A stretch of DNA of 64,000 nt, from positions 1 to 64,000 of the forward strand of contig NZ_JAGTJJ010000041.1 in NCBI RefSeq assembly GCF_028435365.1, read 5' to 3'. A model generated the notes under the pieces. The model had not been told where the DNA came from. It did not search any database and worked only from the letters and a program-made list of their open reading frames with translations. This DNA comes from Polyangium jinanense (GTDB lineage Bacteria; Myxococcota; Polyangia; Polyangiales; Polyangiaceae). Below are positions 44,544 to 55,146 of the stretch, piece after piece; the first letter of the stretch is position 1, and every line of letters starts with the position of its first letter. The position numbers and the translations under genes were made by a program.

Positions 44544-45133
44544 CCGTCCGGCATGGCCTCGCCGCGCTCGCGCTTCTGTTCGCGGCGCCGGCGTGCATCG
44601 AGGTGCCCCCGCCGCCGCCGAAGGACGCGCTCAAGGTCGTCGACGTGAAGGCGAGCGAGGGCGTGGTCCTCGAGACCGCGTGCGTGCCGACGGGCATCGA
44701 GACGTGCTTCGACGCCCGCGACGACAACTGCAACGGCGTCATCGACGAGGGCTGCGGGCTGCACACGGGGATCTTGCAGTTCGCGATCGCGTGGGAGGCC
44801 GTCGAGGCGGACGTGGACCTCAACGTCTACGATGTCGGCGGCGAGCTCGCGCGGGTCGGGGAGCCGACCTCGACGGGCCTCGTGAAGGACCGCGATTGCC
44901 CGCAGTCCGAGAACGAGTGCCAGGGCCAGAACGTGGAGAACGTCTACCTGTCCGAGGGAGAGCCGAAGCGCGGGCGGTATCGCGTGGTGATCCGCCTCGA
45001 CAAGCTCAACGGCGCGGCCGCGCCGGTGCGGGTGCGCCTCGGCGCGCGCGTGGGGCAGCGGCCGTTCAGCATGGTCGTCGAGCTCGCGCCGGGCGCGGGC
45101 ACGGAAGAGAAGTCGTTCGAGTTCACACTTTGA
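44525..45133 (+). CDS. Putative lipoprotein with MopE-like Cys motif
   Basis: This 202-residue protein has a lipobox APAC near residue 24 and a Pro-rich linker. A DDNCNGVIDEGC segment follows, the MopE-type Asp/Cys motif found in many myxobacterial surface proteins and likely Ca-binding. It ends in a beta domain (AWEAVEADVDLNVYDVGGE, then RYRVVIRLDKLNG). It starts 19 bp inside the TPR/PEGA gene in another frame and ends the kinase operon. Probably a cell-surface component of the same system. Confidence 0.75.
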   Translation: MRRHVLTVRHGLAALALLFAAPACIEVPPPPPKDALKVVDVKASEGVVLETACVPTGIETCFDARDDNCNGVIDEGCGLHTGILQFAIAWEAVEADVDLNVYDVGGELARVGEPTSTGLVKDRDCPQSENECQGQNVENVYLSEGEPKRGRYRVVIRLDKLNGAAAPVRVRLGARVGQRPFSMVVELAPGAGTEEKSFEFTL

Positions 45134-45186
45134 TGCGGGCGCGCGATCACGCGCCGCATTTCGTTTGACGCGCGGCATCGCTCGGG

Positions 45187-45216
45187 TTGACGCGCGGCCA
45201 TTTGGCCACCTACAAC
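45187..45216 (+). promoter_or_regulatory. Candidate promoter with an inverted repeat in its spacer
   Basis: TTGACG (45187-45192) and TACAAC (45211-45216) are 18 bp apart, matching five and four consensus positions. The spacer contains the dyad GGCCA-TT-TGGCC (45196-45207), well placed for a repressor or a MerR-type spacer-binding regulator. The ATG of the Fe-S protein is at 45247. Confidence 0.5.
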
Positions 45217-45246
45217 AGGGTCCGTTTCCCTGGGAGAACGCGCGCC

Positions 45247-47574
<2,328 letters not shown>

Positions 47575-47703
47575 TCACGCAAGTTCTGCGATTCCCTCAA
47601 TTCCCACCAGGAATCGCCTGGTCCACCCCCCCTCGTTCCGGAGCACGTGCGTCCGACGAGAGCCTGAGCTAGATTCGGGCGGTCGCCGGACCGAGGGAGG
47701 CAA

Positions 47704-47976
47704 ATGGAGCAACCGCGAAACATGGTTTTTTCCATGGCCATCGATTCGCTGGCCGACGTGGCGCTCAAAGCGCGCGTGACGCCGGAGGACGCGGACGAGC
47801 TCCGGTGCGACGCCTGCTCCGAGCTCATCGAAGGAGAGCCGGCCGGTCGAGGGCTGTACGTGTGGACCCGCGGAGACGAGGTCCGCTACGAAGAGCCGCC
47901 GCTCTGCGCGCAATGCGCGACGGCCATCGGGATCACGGCGCTCGCCACGTGGAGCGTCGAAGAAGAAGAGGGATAA
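47704..47976 (+). CDS. Small four-cysteine protein, possible zinc ribbon
   Basis: This 90-residue protein has CDAC and CAQC about 34 residues apart, typical of a structural zinc knuckle, between an amphipathic N-terminus and an acidic tail. GAGGGAGG lies 5 nt before the ATG. No family was recognised, and a DNA/RNA- or protein-binding role is possible. It stands alone, followed by the palindromic repeat block. Confidence 0.7.
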   Translation: MEQPRNMVFSMAIDSLADVALKARVTPEDADELRCDACSELIEGEPAGRGLYVWTRGDEVRYEEPPLCAQCATAIGITALATWSVEEEEG

Positions 47977-47984
47977 ACCCTCCC

Positions 47985-48318
47985 CCCCAACACGCCGCTG
48001 CGCTGGGGCGTTGCCCCAGGCCCCAGCAGGGGCTGTCCGCCCCTGCACCCGGACCAGCCAGGGGCTGGACCCAGGACGATGAACTGCGCGGTGCGCAGTT
48101 CATCGCAAACGCCCGGTCGAGACGGGCGACGCTCTCGCCAACCAAGACAGCCGCGCTGACGTCTCGACGGGCGGGGCGGTCCCACCGGCCTGTTGGAAGA
48201 ACTGCGCATCGCGCAGTTCTTCCACCCCGAGTCCAGGGCTTGCCCTGGTTCGGGTCGAGGGGCGAATAGCCCCCGCGGGGTCCGGGGCAGCGCCCCGGCG
48301 CGACGCCTCGCGATGAGA
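47985..48318. repeat. Second block of palindromic dispersed repeats
   Basis: The gap between two convergent genes is filled by the same repeat family as 1-411. It has the palindromes CGATGAACTGCGCGGTGCGC (48077-48105 overall) and TGGAAGAACTGCGCATCGCG (48195-48225 overall), flanked by GCTGGGGCGTTGCCCCAG-type and GGGTCCAGG-type hairpins. The left half is inverted relative to the right, giving a large imperfect dyad. Confidence 0.75.
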
Positions 48319-48329
48319 CCCAGCTTCCG

Positions 48330-50600
48330 TCAGAAAGCTTCGCCGATCGCGATCGTCGTCACGATCGGGAATCCGCCCGTATATCCGAACAAACCGACGT
48401 CGTAGGCGAGCTTGGCCTCGTCGCAGATACCGATCTGCTGGGCGCACGGGACGCGGTAGCCGACGTCCACGCGGACCGGGCCGACCGGGGTCGCGTACCG
48501 GAGGCCGAGGCCTGCGGACAGGTGCGGGCGGGTGAGCGCGAGCTCCCCGAGGCCCGGACGGACGTCGCTCGCGTCGAGGAAGAGGATCGCGCCGAGGTTG
48601 TCGGTGAAGGAGAGGCGCACCTCGAGCGCGGACTCCCAGAGTGTGAGGCCGCCCGTCGGCGCCCACGGCGGCACGGCTCCGCGCGCGGTGTCGCGGAGGG
48701 GCACGCTCGCGTGCATGCCGACGCCGTTGTAGATGTAGCCCCGGTTCGAGTTGGGGCCGCCGCTGTAGAAGCCGCGGAATTGCAGGAGCTGCAGGGAGCG
48801 GCGGAGGTCGTCGAGCGAGACGTTCGTGCCGTCGACGATGCCGTCGTCGTCCTCGTCGGGGCGTTTCCGCTCGCGGGCTTTGGGTTCGAGGATCTCGAGG
48901 GTCTGCTTGAAGTCGTCCGAGCGCGGGATGAGGAAGCCGCCGGCCAGGCGGAAGGCGAGCGTGACGCGCTTGGCGACGGGCACGTAGGCCCGGAACTCGG
49001 GCCGCAGGCGGACGTCGTCGGCGGCGCCGGGCAGGAAATACCCCGCGAGCTGGGCGTTGAGGTTCAGGTAGACGCCGCGACGCGGGGCGACGCGGTCGGT
49101 CTCGCCGCGGTCGTTTTGACGGAAATCGAGCGTGCCGACGGTCTCCAGGTACGTGAACAGGAGCCGGGTAAAACCCTCGGGCGCGGCGTCGTGCCAGTAC
49201 AGGAACGGGTCGTCGTACTGCACGTGGATGAACTGCCCGAGGTAGTGGGTGAAGTCGGAGAAGCGACGCTCGAGGCCGAGGGTGACGGCGGCTTCGCGGT
49301 AGCCGAGGGCCGGCTCCTTGGCCTCGGGTGTGCCCGGGGCGGGCGCCGTGATGATGTTGAGCGGGCGGTAGACGTTGCCCGCGCCGCGGAGGACGGCCTG
49401 CGTGCGCGGCTCGAACACGCCGGGCTGCCGGAGCTCGAAGCGCAGGCGGATCTCGGGGAGGATGTAGCTCGGGCGCGCGAGGAACAGGTTGTAGAGGGCG
49501 TTCGGGTAGAACACGAGGCCGGGGCGCGCCTCGATGGCGAAGCGGCGCAAGCCGCCGAGGAAGTTTCTGTCTTCCCAGCTCGCCACGCCGTGCGCCTCGA
49601 CGCGCCCGCCGGCCTCGGCGCCGAAGCCGAGCTTGACGGCGCGGAGCGCGGCGGGCTGAACGACGATCGTGATGGGTACGACGCTCGTGCGCGGTTTGTC
49701 GGGCGGCGGGAGCTCGGGGCGGACGTCGATGGCGCCGAAGATGCCGAAGTCGGCGAGGGCGCGTTCGGCGGAGGCGAGGGTCTTGGTGGAGAAGCGCTCG
49801 CCTTTGTGGAAGCCGAGGGCGGCGCGGATCGGTTTTTCGGGGAGCTCGCCGAGGCCCTCGATGCGGATGTCGCCGAACGTGGCGCGGGGGCCGAGCTCGA
49901 TGTGGTACGTGACGTCGGCGGTGTGGGCGACGAGGTCGACCTTGGCGTCGCCCCGGACGTTCGCGTAGGGAAAGCCGCGGTCGGTGAGCACGCGGGTGAT
50001 GGCCTTTTTCGTGGCCTCGTAGCTGTTCTCCTCGAAACGTTTGCCGAGGGGGAGCTCGTTTTTCGCTTCGGTGACGGGGCGCGTGACGTCGGCGGCGTCG
50101 GGCATGCGCCAGTCGACCCAGGCGAGATCGACCTTCCGGATGTTCACGGGTTTGCCCTCGTGAACGACGATCTCGATGCGGATCTTGCCGTCGGACTTGC
50201 GGCGCATGACCCGGCCGGCCTCGACGTGCGCCTCGTAAAACCCGCGGGTGCGGTAGTAGCGCTCGATGCGGGTGAGGTCGCGTTCGAGGACGAACCTGTC
50301 GAAGCGCTCGTACTCGACGGCGAGGACGTCGCTCAAGCCGGCGATCGGGATGCCTTGAAGGACGCCGCCCAGGGGGTGCGCGCTCTCCGCGGTGGCGATG
50401 CTGTCCTTGATCGCGGCGTCGGGGATCTCGTCGTTGCCGAGGACGTCGACCTCTTCGATGATGCAGCCGGAGAGGTCTTGAGGGTTACACGTCGGGGTTT
50501 TGGGGGGCGTGGTCCGGCACGCCGTGGACGTGAGGATGGGCAGGGCGAGGGGCAAAAGCCTGCGCAAGACGACGCGGGACGTGCTCCTGTTCTGCGTCAA
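48330..50600 (-). CDS. Omp85/BamA-TamA family outer-membrane protein
   Basis: This protein of about 756 residues has a signal-like N-terminus (VVLRRLLPLALPILTSTAC, an imperfect lipobox with Ser at -3). About three POTRA modules follow (~40-340; for example IIEEVDVLGNDEIP and ATFGDIRIEGLGELPEKPI), then a 16-strand-type barrel (~350-756). The barrel has NSNRGYIYNG and the end strands GLGLRYATPVGPVRVDVGYR. TamA/BamA proteins insert or transport outer-membrane proteins. The POTRA number and lone position favour a TamA-like role, perhaps lipid-anchored as in TamL. TTG 50600 with GGGGGAGG upstream is chosen, since the longer ORF would overlap the divergent Rieske gene. Confidence 0.82.
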   Translation of the reverse strand: MTQNRSTSRVVLRRLLPLALPILTSTACRTTPPKTPTCNPQDLSGCIIEEVDVLGNDEIPDAAIKDSIATAESAHPLGGVLQGIPIAGLSDVLAVEYERFDRFVLERDLTRIERYYRTRGFYEAHVEAGRVMRRKSDGKIRIEIVVHEGKPVNIRKVDLAWVDWRMPDAADVTRPVTEAKNELPLGKRFEENSYEATKKAITRVLTDRGFPYANVRGDAKVDLVAHTADVTYHIELGPRATFGDIRIEGLGELPEKPIRAALGFHKGERFSTKTLASAERALADFGIFGAIDVRPELPPPDKPRTSVVPITIVVQPAALRAVKLGFGAEAGGRVEAHGVASWEDRNFLGGLRRFAIEARPGLVFYPNALYNLFLARPSYILPEIRLRFELRQPGVFEPRTQAVLRGAGNVYRPLNIITAPAPGTPEAKEPALGYREAAVTLGLERRFSDFTHYLGQFIHVQYDDPFLYWHDAAPEGFTRLLFTYLETVGTLDFRQNDRGETDRVAPRRGVYLNLNAQLAGYFLPGAADDVRLRPEFRAYVPVAKRVTLAFRLAGGFLIPRSDDFKQTLEILEPKARERKRPDEDDDGIVDGTNVSLDDLRRSLQLLQFRGFYSGGPNSNRGYIYNGVGMHASVPLRDTARGAVPPWAPTGGLTLWESALEVRLSFTDNLGAILFLDASDVRPGLGELALTRPHLSAGLGLRYATPVGPVRVDVGYRVPCAQQIGICDEAKLAYDVGLFGYTGGFPIVTTIAIGEAF

Positions 50601-50665
50601 GTGACCTCCCCCTCGGGTATCCTCAAGCCGCCGCGCGCGGTCGCGGCGGAGGGAGAGCCTACGAG

Positions 50666-51247
50666 ATGGCGGAGCCAATGCAAAACGACCTCGGCGTCGA
50701 GCCGCCGCGGGCCGAGCGTCCCGAGGAACCTTCGCGCGTGGACGGCGGTCGTCGCGGCGCGTTGAAGGTACTCGTCGCGCTGGGCGGCGCGGCGTACGCG
50801 GGCGCGATCGTCGTTCCGGCCGTGACCATGCTGGCCCCGTCGTCCGAAGGCGGCGTGGGCGCGGCGCGCTTTCTGCGCGTTTGTCGCCTCGCCGATCTGA
50901 CCGAGGGCGAGCCGCGGCGCGTCGTGGTCGTCGGCGACGAGCGTGACGCGTACACCGTGACGAAGGATCAACAGCTCGGCTCGATCTGGCTGACGAAGAA
51001 GGGCGATGCGGTGTCGGCGCTCAGCGCGGTTTGTCCGCACCTCGGCTGCTCGATCGATCTGAACGGCGACAAGAAGAGTTTTTCGTGCCCGTGCCACACG
51101 TCGAGGTTCTCGCTCGTGGGCGCGGCGGAGGCAGGGCCGAGCCCGCGCGGGATGGATCCGCTCGCCGTGCGCGTGGTGGACGGTCACGTCGAGGTGGACT
51201 TCAAGCTCTTCCGCCAGGGGATCGCGGAGCGTAAGGAGGTCGGGTGA
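50666..51247 (+). CDS. Rieske iron-sulfur protein of a cytochrome bc complex
   Basis: This 193-residue protein has one N-terminal helix (VLVALGGAAYAGAIVVPAVT, ~34-55) and a Rieske fold. The 2Fe-2S ligands lie in CPHLGC (C123) and CPCHTSRF about 20 residues later, with the surrounding Cys pair for the disulfide. It takes electrons from quinol at the Qo site. An N-terminal Pro/Glu-rich cytoplasmic tail is unusually long. GGAGGGAG precedes the ATG. Its stop overlaps the GTG start of the cytochrome b gene (GTGA), so the two are translated together as one complex. Confidence 0.92.
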   Translation: MAEPMQNDLGVEPPRAERPEEPSRVDGGRRGALKVLVALGGAAYAGAIVVPAVTMLAPSSEGGVGAARFLRVCRLADLTEGEPRRVVVVGDERDAYTVTKDQQLGSIWLTKKGDAVSALSAVCPHLGCSIDLNGDKKSFSCPCHTSRFSLVGAAEAGPSPRGMDPLAVRVVDGHVEVDFKLFRQGIAERKEVG

Positions 51248-52995
51248 AGCTCGGCGATTGGCTCGACGAACGGACGGGCTACCGGGCGCTCACCCGGAAG
51301 CTCGTGGAAGCGACCGTCCCCGGCGGAGCGCGCTTCGCGTACGCGTGGGGCGCGGCGCTCGGGATCGTGCTCCTGCTCGAAGCGGTGACGGGCATCTTGC
51401 TCATGACCGTGTATTCGCCGAGCGCGACGACGGCGTGGGCGAGCGTCGCGTACCTGCAGCAGAAGGTGCCGGCGGGCTGGGTCGTGCGCGGGCTGCACCA
51501 GTTCGGCGCGCAGGCGGCGATCGTGCTCGCGGTGATCCACGTGGGCTACGCGATCGTGCGCGGGGCGTATCGCAAGCCGCGCGAGATCACGTACTGGCTC
51601 GCGCTCGCGATGGTGGGGCTCGTCGTGGTCGCGGCGCTGACGGGCAATCCCTTGCGCTGGGATCAACGTGGCTTCTGGGGCCTCCGGGTCGAGACGGGGA
51701 TCATCGGGACGGTGCCCGTGGTCGGCGGCGTGCTCCAGCAGCTCCTCCTCGGCGGAGGCACGCCGGGGCACATGACGCTGTCGCGTCTGTTCACGCTGCA
51801 CACGGTGGTCTTGCCGTTCCTGCTCGGCTCGATCGCGGCGACGCACTTCTGGCTCTCGCGCAAGCACGGGCCGGCGCTCGCGACGCCCGCGGACGCGGTG
51901 AAGTCGGATCGGTACTTCCCGACGCAGGCGGCGCGCGACGTGATCGTGGCGGTCCTGGTGCTCGGCGTGATCGGGGCGCTCACGTATCTGCGGCACGGCG
52001 CGCCGCTCGACGCGCCGGCGGATCCGACGAGCGATTATCCGGCGCGGCCCGAGTGGTACTTCCTCGCGCTCTACGAGATGCGAAAGCCCTTCCCGGGCAA
52101 GCTCGAGCTGATCGCGACGGTGGTGATCCCGGGGCTCGTCGCGGGCTATCTGTTCGTCCTGCCGCTGATCGACAAGAAGGCCGATCGCGGCGTGATGAAG
52201 CGGCTGCCGCTGCTCGTGCCGGTGGGTCTGTTCGGGGCCGCGCTCGGCGTCTTGACGTTCGCGTCGATCCGCACGGACGCCGCCGACGCGGAGTTCGCGA
52301 AGGCCGTGGTGAAGGCCGGGGCGCAAGGCGACAAGGCGCGCAAGCTGGCGGAAGAAGGCGTGCCGCCGGAGGGCGCGCTCGCGATGCTGCGCAACCATCC
52401 GGAGACGCGGCGCGTGGCGCTGTTCGAGCAGCACTGCGCGAGCTGCCATCGCATGGGCGATCTGGGGCCGCCGAAGGACAAGGACACGGCGCCGGACCTT
52501 TCGGGCTTCGGCACGAAGGCGTGGGCGAAGCGCGTGATGGAGGAGCCGGATCACGACATGATGTTCGGCAAGACCGCGTTCAAGGGCGAGATGCCGAGCA
52601 TGACGAAGCCGCCCGCGGATCCGGAGGCGGCGAAGGCGTTCACGGCGATGAACCCGGCGGACCTCGACGCGATCGCGGACTTCCTCGCGGCGCAAGCGCA
52701 AGGGAAGAAGGGCGAGGGCATGCCGGGCGAGAAGCTCGTGGGGCAACGATGCACGAGCTGCCATAGGTTCGACGGCAAGACCGACGACGAGGACTCGCTC
52801 GCGCCGGAGCTGCGCGGCTGGGCCTCGGTGCCGTGGATCCTCGCGCAGATCGATGATCCGGGCAGCGGCGCGACCTACCCGAAGGGCGCGATGGATCCGA
52901 AGCTCGAAGGCCACATGCCGGCGTTCAAGGAGAAGCTCTCCGAGAAGGACCGGGCGCTGCTCGCGAAGTTCGTGCAGGAACAGGCGGGCAAGTAG
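51244..52995 (+). CDS. Cytochrome b (b6-type) fused to a dihaem cytochrome c
   Basis: This 583-residue protein has a cytochrome b core with two His pairs (H-x13-H in LHQFGAQAAIVLAVIH, and H-x14-H in LHTVVLPFLLGSIAATH) and the Qo motif PEWYFLA. About seven or eight helices run to ~residue 355. A periplasmic tail then carries two c-type haem sites, CASCH (C398) and CTSCH (C503). Cytochrome b and c1 roles are therefore in one chain. With the Rieske protein it forms a quinol:cytochrome c oxidoreductase. Second-pair spacing and fused layout are closer to b6f/actinobacterial-type complexes than to canonical bc1. The last ~80 codons are duplicated, broken, at 55642-55878. Confidence 0.9.
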   Translation: MKLGDWLDERTGYRALTRKLVEATVPGGARFAYAWGAALGIVLLLEAVTGILLMTVYSPSATTAWASVAYLQQKVPAGWVVRGLHQFGAQAAIVLAVIHVGYAIVRGAYRKPREITYWLALAMVGLVVVAALTGNPLRWDQRGFWGLRVETGIIGTVPVVGGVLQQLLLGGGTPGHMTLSRLFTLHTVVLPFLLGSIAATHFWLSRKHGPALATPADAVKSDRYFPTQAARDVIVAVLVLGVIGALTYLRHGAPLDAPADPTSDYPARPEWYFLALYEMRKPFPGKLELIATVVIPGLVAGYLFVLPLIDKKADRGVMKRLPLLVPVGLFGAALGVLTFASIRTDAADAEFAKAVVKAGAQGDKARKLAEEGVPPEGALAMLRNHPETRRVALFEQHCASCHRMGDLGPPKDKDTAPDLSGFGTKAWAKRVMEEPDHDMMFGKTAFKGEMPSMTKPPADPEAAKAFTAMNPADLDAIADFLAAQAQGKKGEGMPGEKLVGQRCTSCHRFDGKTDDEDSLAPELRGWASVPWILAQIDDPGSGATYPKGAMDPKLEGHMPAFKEKLSEKDRALLAKFVQEQAGK

Positions 52996-53041
52996 GGAAG
53001 GTGGCGGCGGTTTTACACCACCGCGCTCATGTCAAGTCGAA

Positions 53042-53743
53042 TCAGGAGGGGGCCACGGTTTCGTCGGCTCCCTTCTTCCGGGGCCTCCGCTCCACCACCG
53101 TCGTGTCCTTGAAGTAAACCGAGAACTCGTCCTCGCGCCCGAGCTTCGCCAGGAGGCCACGGACGAGGGGCTTGGCGACGTTCGTGTACGCCTTGAGGAA
53201 GGCCTGCCTTGCGGCGACGAGCTCCGCGGTGTGGATGATCTTCGTCCCGACCGTCGAGGTCTTTTGCCCGATCGCCGCGCCGAGATCCGCCTCGGCCTTC
53301 ACGAGCCGTGCCTTCCACTTGGCCGCTTCCGGGAGAAGCGCGTTCGCGTTCGCATCGAAGCCGGCGAGCACCTTCGCGAGCTTCTTTTGCACGTCGGCGG
53401 GCTTCAGCTTTTTGACGTCGCCTTGTTTGCCTCCCGGGAAGAAGGCCTGTTTGTCATGGGGGACGTCGTCGGCGAGCGTGCCGAGGTATTTGAAGAACCG
53501 CGTGACCTCCTTGCGCCCGGCTTCTGCCTGCGCCTCGACGTCCGCGCGGCCGCCACGCGCGGCGCTCGTGGTGAGCGTCTGTTTCGAGAGCTCGGCGCTG
53601 ACGGCGTCCGCTGCGCCTTTCACGTAAGAGAGGAGGGCCGAGACATCCACCAGCGGCGAGGCGCCGACGAGCTTCTGGCCCTCGGTGTAGAGGTGATCGG
53701 CATACTCAGCGCACTCCATGTAGTCGATGTAATCGTCGGCCAT
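53042..53743 (-). CDS. All-helical protein of unknown function (repeat-array-linked, copy 3)
   Basis: This 233-residue soluble protein begins MADDYIDYMECAEYADHLY and is mostly amphipathic helix. It has a conserved-looking FFPGGKQGDVKKLKPADVQK turn in the middle and a basic tail. No motif or signal is recognised. GGGAGGAG lies 5 nt before the ATG at 53743, which settles the start. It converges with the cytochrome gene and is separated from a divergent lipoprotein gene by the third 43-bp array. Confidence 0.72.
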   Translation of the reverse strand: MADDYIDYMECAEYADHLYTEGQKLVGASPLVDVSALLSYVKGAADAVSAELSKQTLTTSAARGGRADVEAQAEAGRKEVTRFFKYLGTLADDVPHDKQAFFPGGKQGDVKKLKPADVQKKLAKVLAGFDANANALLPEAAKWKARLVKAEADLGAAIGQKTSTVGTKIIHTAELVAARQAFLKAYTNVAKPLVRGLLAKLGREDEFSVYFKDTTVVERRPRKKGADETVAPS

Positions 53744-53846
53744 GAGGTCTCCTCCCGGGACGGGGGGGAATGTCCGTCCAGAACATCGGCATCGTGGCAT
53801 ACGAAAAAGGCTGGAGAGTGAGATAGCGTAGGGGGAGCACGAACTC

Positions 53847-54102
53847 GGCAGGGGAGAGGGGCGTCGGAGGGCGGGCAGGTGGGGGACCCGGGAGCCGAGG
53901 AGGAGGCGGAGGGCGGGCGGGCGGGCACCTCGGCAGGCGAGAGGCATGTCGGCGCGTGGGCGGGTGGGCGCCTGGGGAGCCGATGGGGGCTTCGGAGGGT
54001 GGGTGGGTGATTGCCTCGGCAGGGGAGAGGGCGTCGGAGCGCGGGCCGTTGGTACACTCGGCCGGCGAGGGGTTCGTCGGCGCGCGCGTGGATCCACGTC
54101 TG
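53847..54102. repeat. Degenerate ~43-bp tandem array, locus 3
   Basis: Units start at 53847, 53890, 53932, 53975, 54018 and 54060 (steps 43, 42, 43, 43, 42). Most begin GGCAGG or GGGAGCCGA, carry a central TCGG and a GGGTGGGCGGG-type run, and follow a CTC or CTG triplet. They lie in the 624-bp gap between the helical gene and the lipoprotein gene. The rest of the gap (53744-53846, 54103-54367) shows no gene. Confidence 0.75.
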
Positions 54103-54367
54103 GGCGGCTGCGCGACCCATTGGAGCGCCGACTGCGCGAGATGGTTCATCCTGCACGCGTAGAAACCAAGAATCGCAGGTGGAGCGTGCGAGTTGCGGGC
54201 TGGCGATCGGAAAGCCTCAATGACCGGAACGGGGAGTCAGGGCCGCGAGGCTTGCGGGGCGCGAGAGGCGAGCCCCAACGGGGCGTCGAGGCGACCGCGG
54301 GAGCGTAGGCGGCAAGCGGCGGGCGGATTCGTGCTCACACTTGACCCAGCATCCGGCCGCGTGCCGT

Positions 54368-54976
54368 ATGAGCAGCAACATGTCGATGCGCAAGACTCGA
54401 TACGGTCTGACCAGGGGGGTGTGGCTGCTGGTCGCTCTCTCCGCCGCGCTGAACATCTCCTGCGGGAACTCCATCCCCGAGGTTTTGCGGGACACGACAG
54501 GCGCGACGTTCTCGTTGACGTGCGCTTACAACGAGGGCTGCGCGATAAAGCCCCTCGATGCGCCGCCGCCGGTGCCGTGCAACAGCGGCAGCGGGAGCCC
54601 CGGCAGGGTTTTTTATTCGCATTTCTGGCATAGGTTCATCGAGATCTGCTCGGCCGTCGGGTTGGACAGCGGCGCGTGGTTCACGGATCCGTCGATGTGC
54701 AGGTTCGTCGCGTGCGACGCGGACGACGAGTGCCCGCAATTTTCGGACGTCGAGTACGTGTGCTCCGGCGGCCTGTGCCAGAACGTCGAGCGGAAGGGAG
54801 AGATCAGCGATCCTGGGGACGTGGTCACGCTCTGCATGGCCGACGAGCCGCGCCCCTCGGATTGCCGAGCGCAGACCGACGACCCCGAGGTAGCGGCGCA
54901 GTTCGAGCGCGCGCACGCGAGCTGCGATAGCGCGACCGACGTCTGCAAGGTCCCTGCGGATTGCTGGCAGCCCTGA
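54368..54976 (+). CDS. Cys-rich putative lipoprotein
   Basis: This protein of about 202 residues has a basic start, a hydrophobic segment and a lipobox LNISC near residue 33. The rest is Cys-rich (twelve or so Cys) with CDADDECPQF and ASCDSATDVCK. These are the short disulfide knots seen in many myxobacterial secreted proteins. No catalytic motif is seen. ATG 54368 is preferred over TTG 54341; ATG 54380 and 54386 are also possible. It is the divergent partner of the helical gene at 53743. Confidence 0.65.
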   Translation: MSSNMSMRKTRYGLTRGVWLLVALSAALNISCGNSIPEVLRDTTGATFSLTCAYNEGCAIKPLDAPPPVPCNSGSGSPGRVFYSHFWHRFIEICSAVGLDSGAWFTDPSMCRFVACDADDECPQFSDVEYVCSGGLCQNVERKGEISDPGDVVTLCMADEPRPSDCRAQTDDPEVAAQFERAHASCDSATDVCKVPADCWQP

Positions 54977-54998
54977 GAGGGTGTTCCGGTGCGTAGCG

Positions 54999-55015
54999 CC
55001 GGGGTTTCACCCCGG
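54999..55015 (+). terminator. Short hairpin after the Cys-rich lipoprotein gene
   Basis: CCGGGGT-TTC-ACCCCGG forms a 7-bp stem 22 bp after the stop. There is no T-run, so it is a weak terminator candidate. Confidence 0.35.
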
Positions 55016-55146
55016 ATCCGACGAGGGGCTCTGTCTAGCACATCGCGCGGGGGGCCCATGTTCCACGGAAAACCTTACAGGTGAAACGCGAGAAACTACG
55101 CCGCGACCGCGGGGCGAGTGCTGCGGGCCGCGTGTACGCCATGAGT

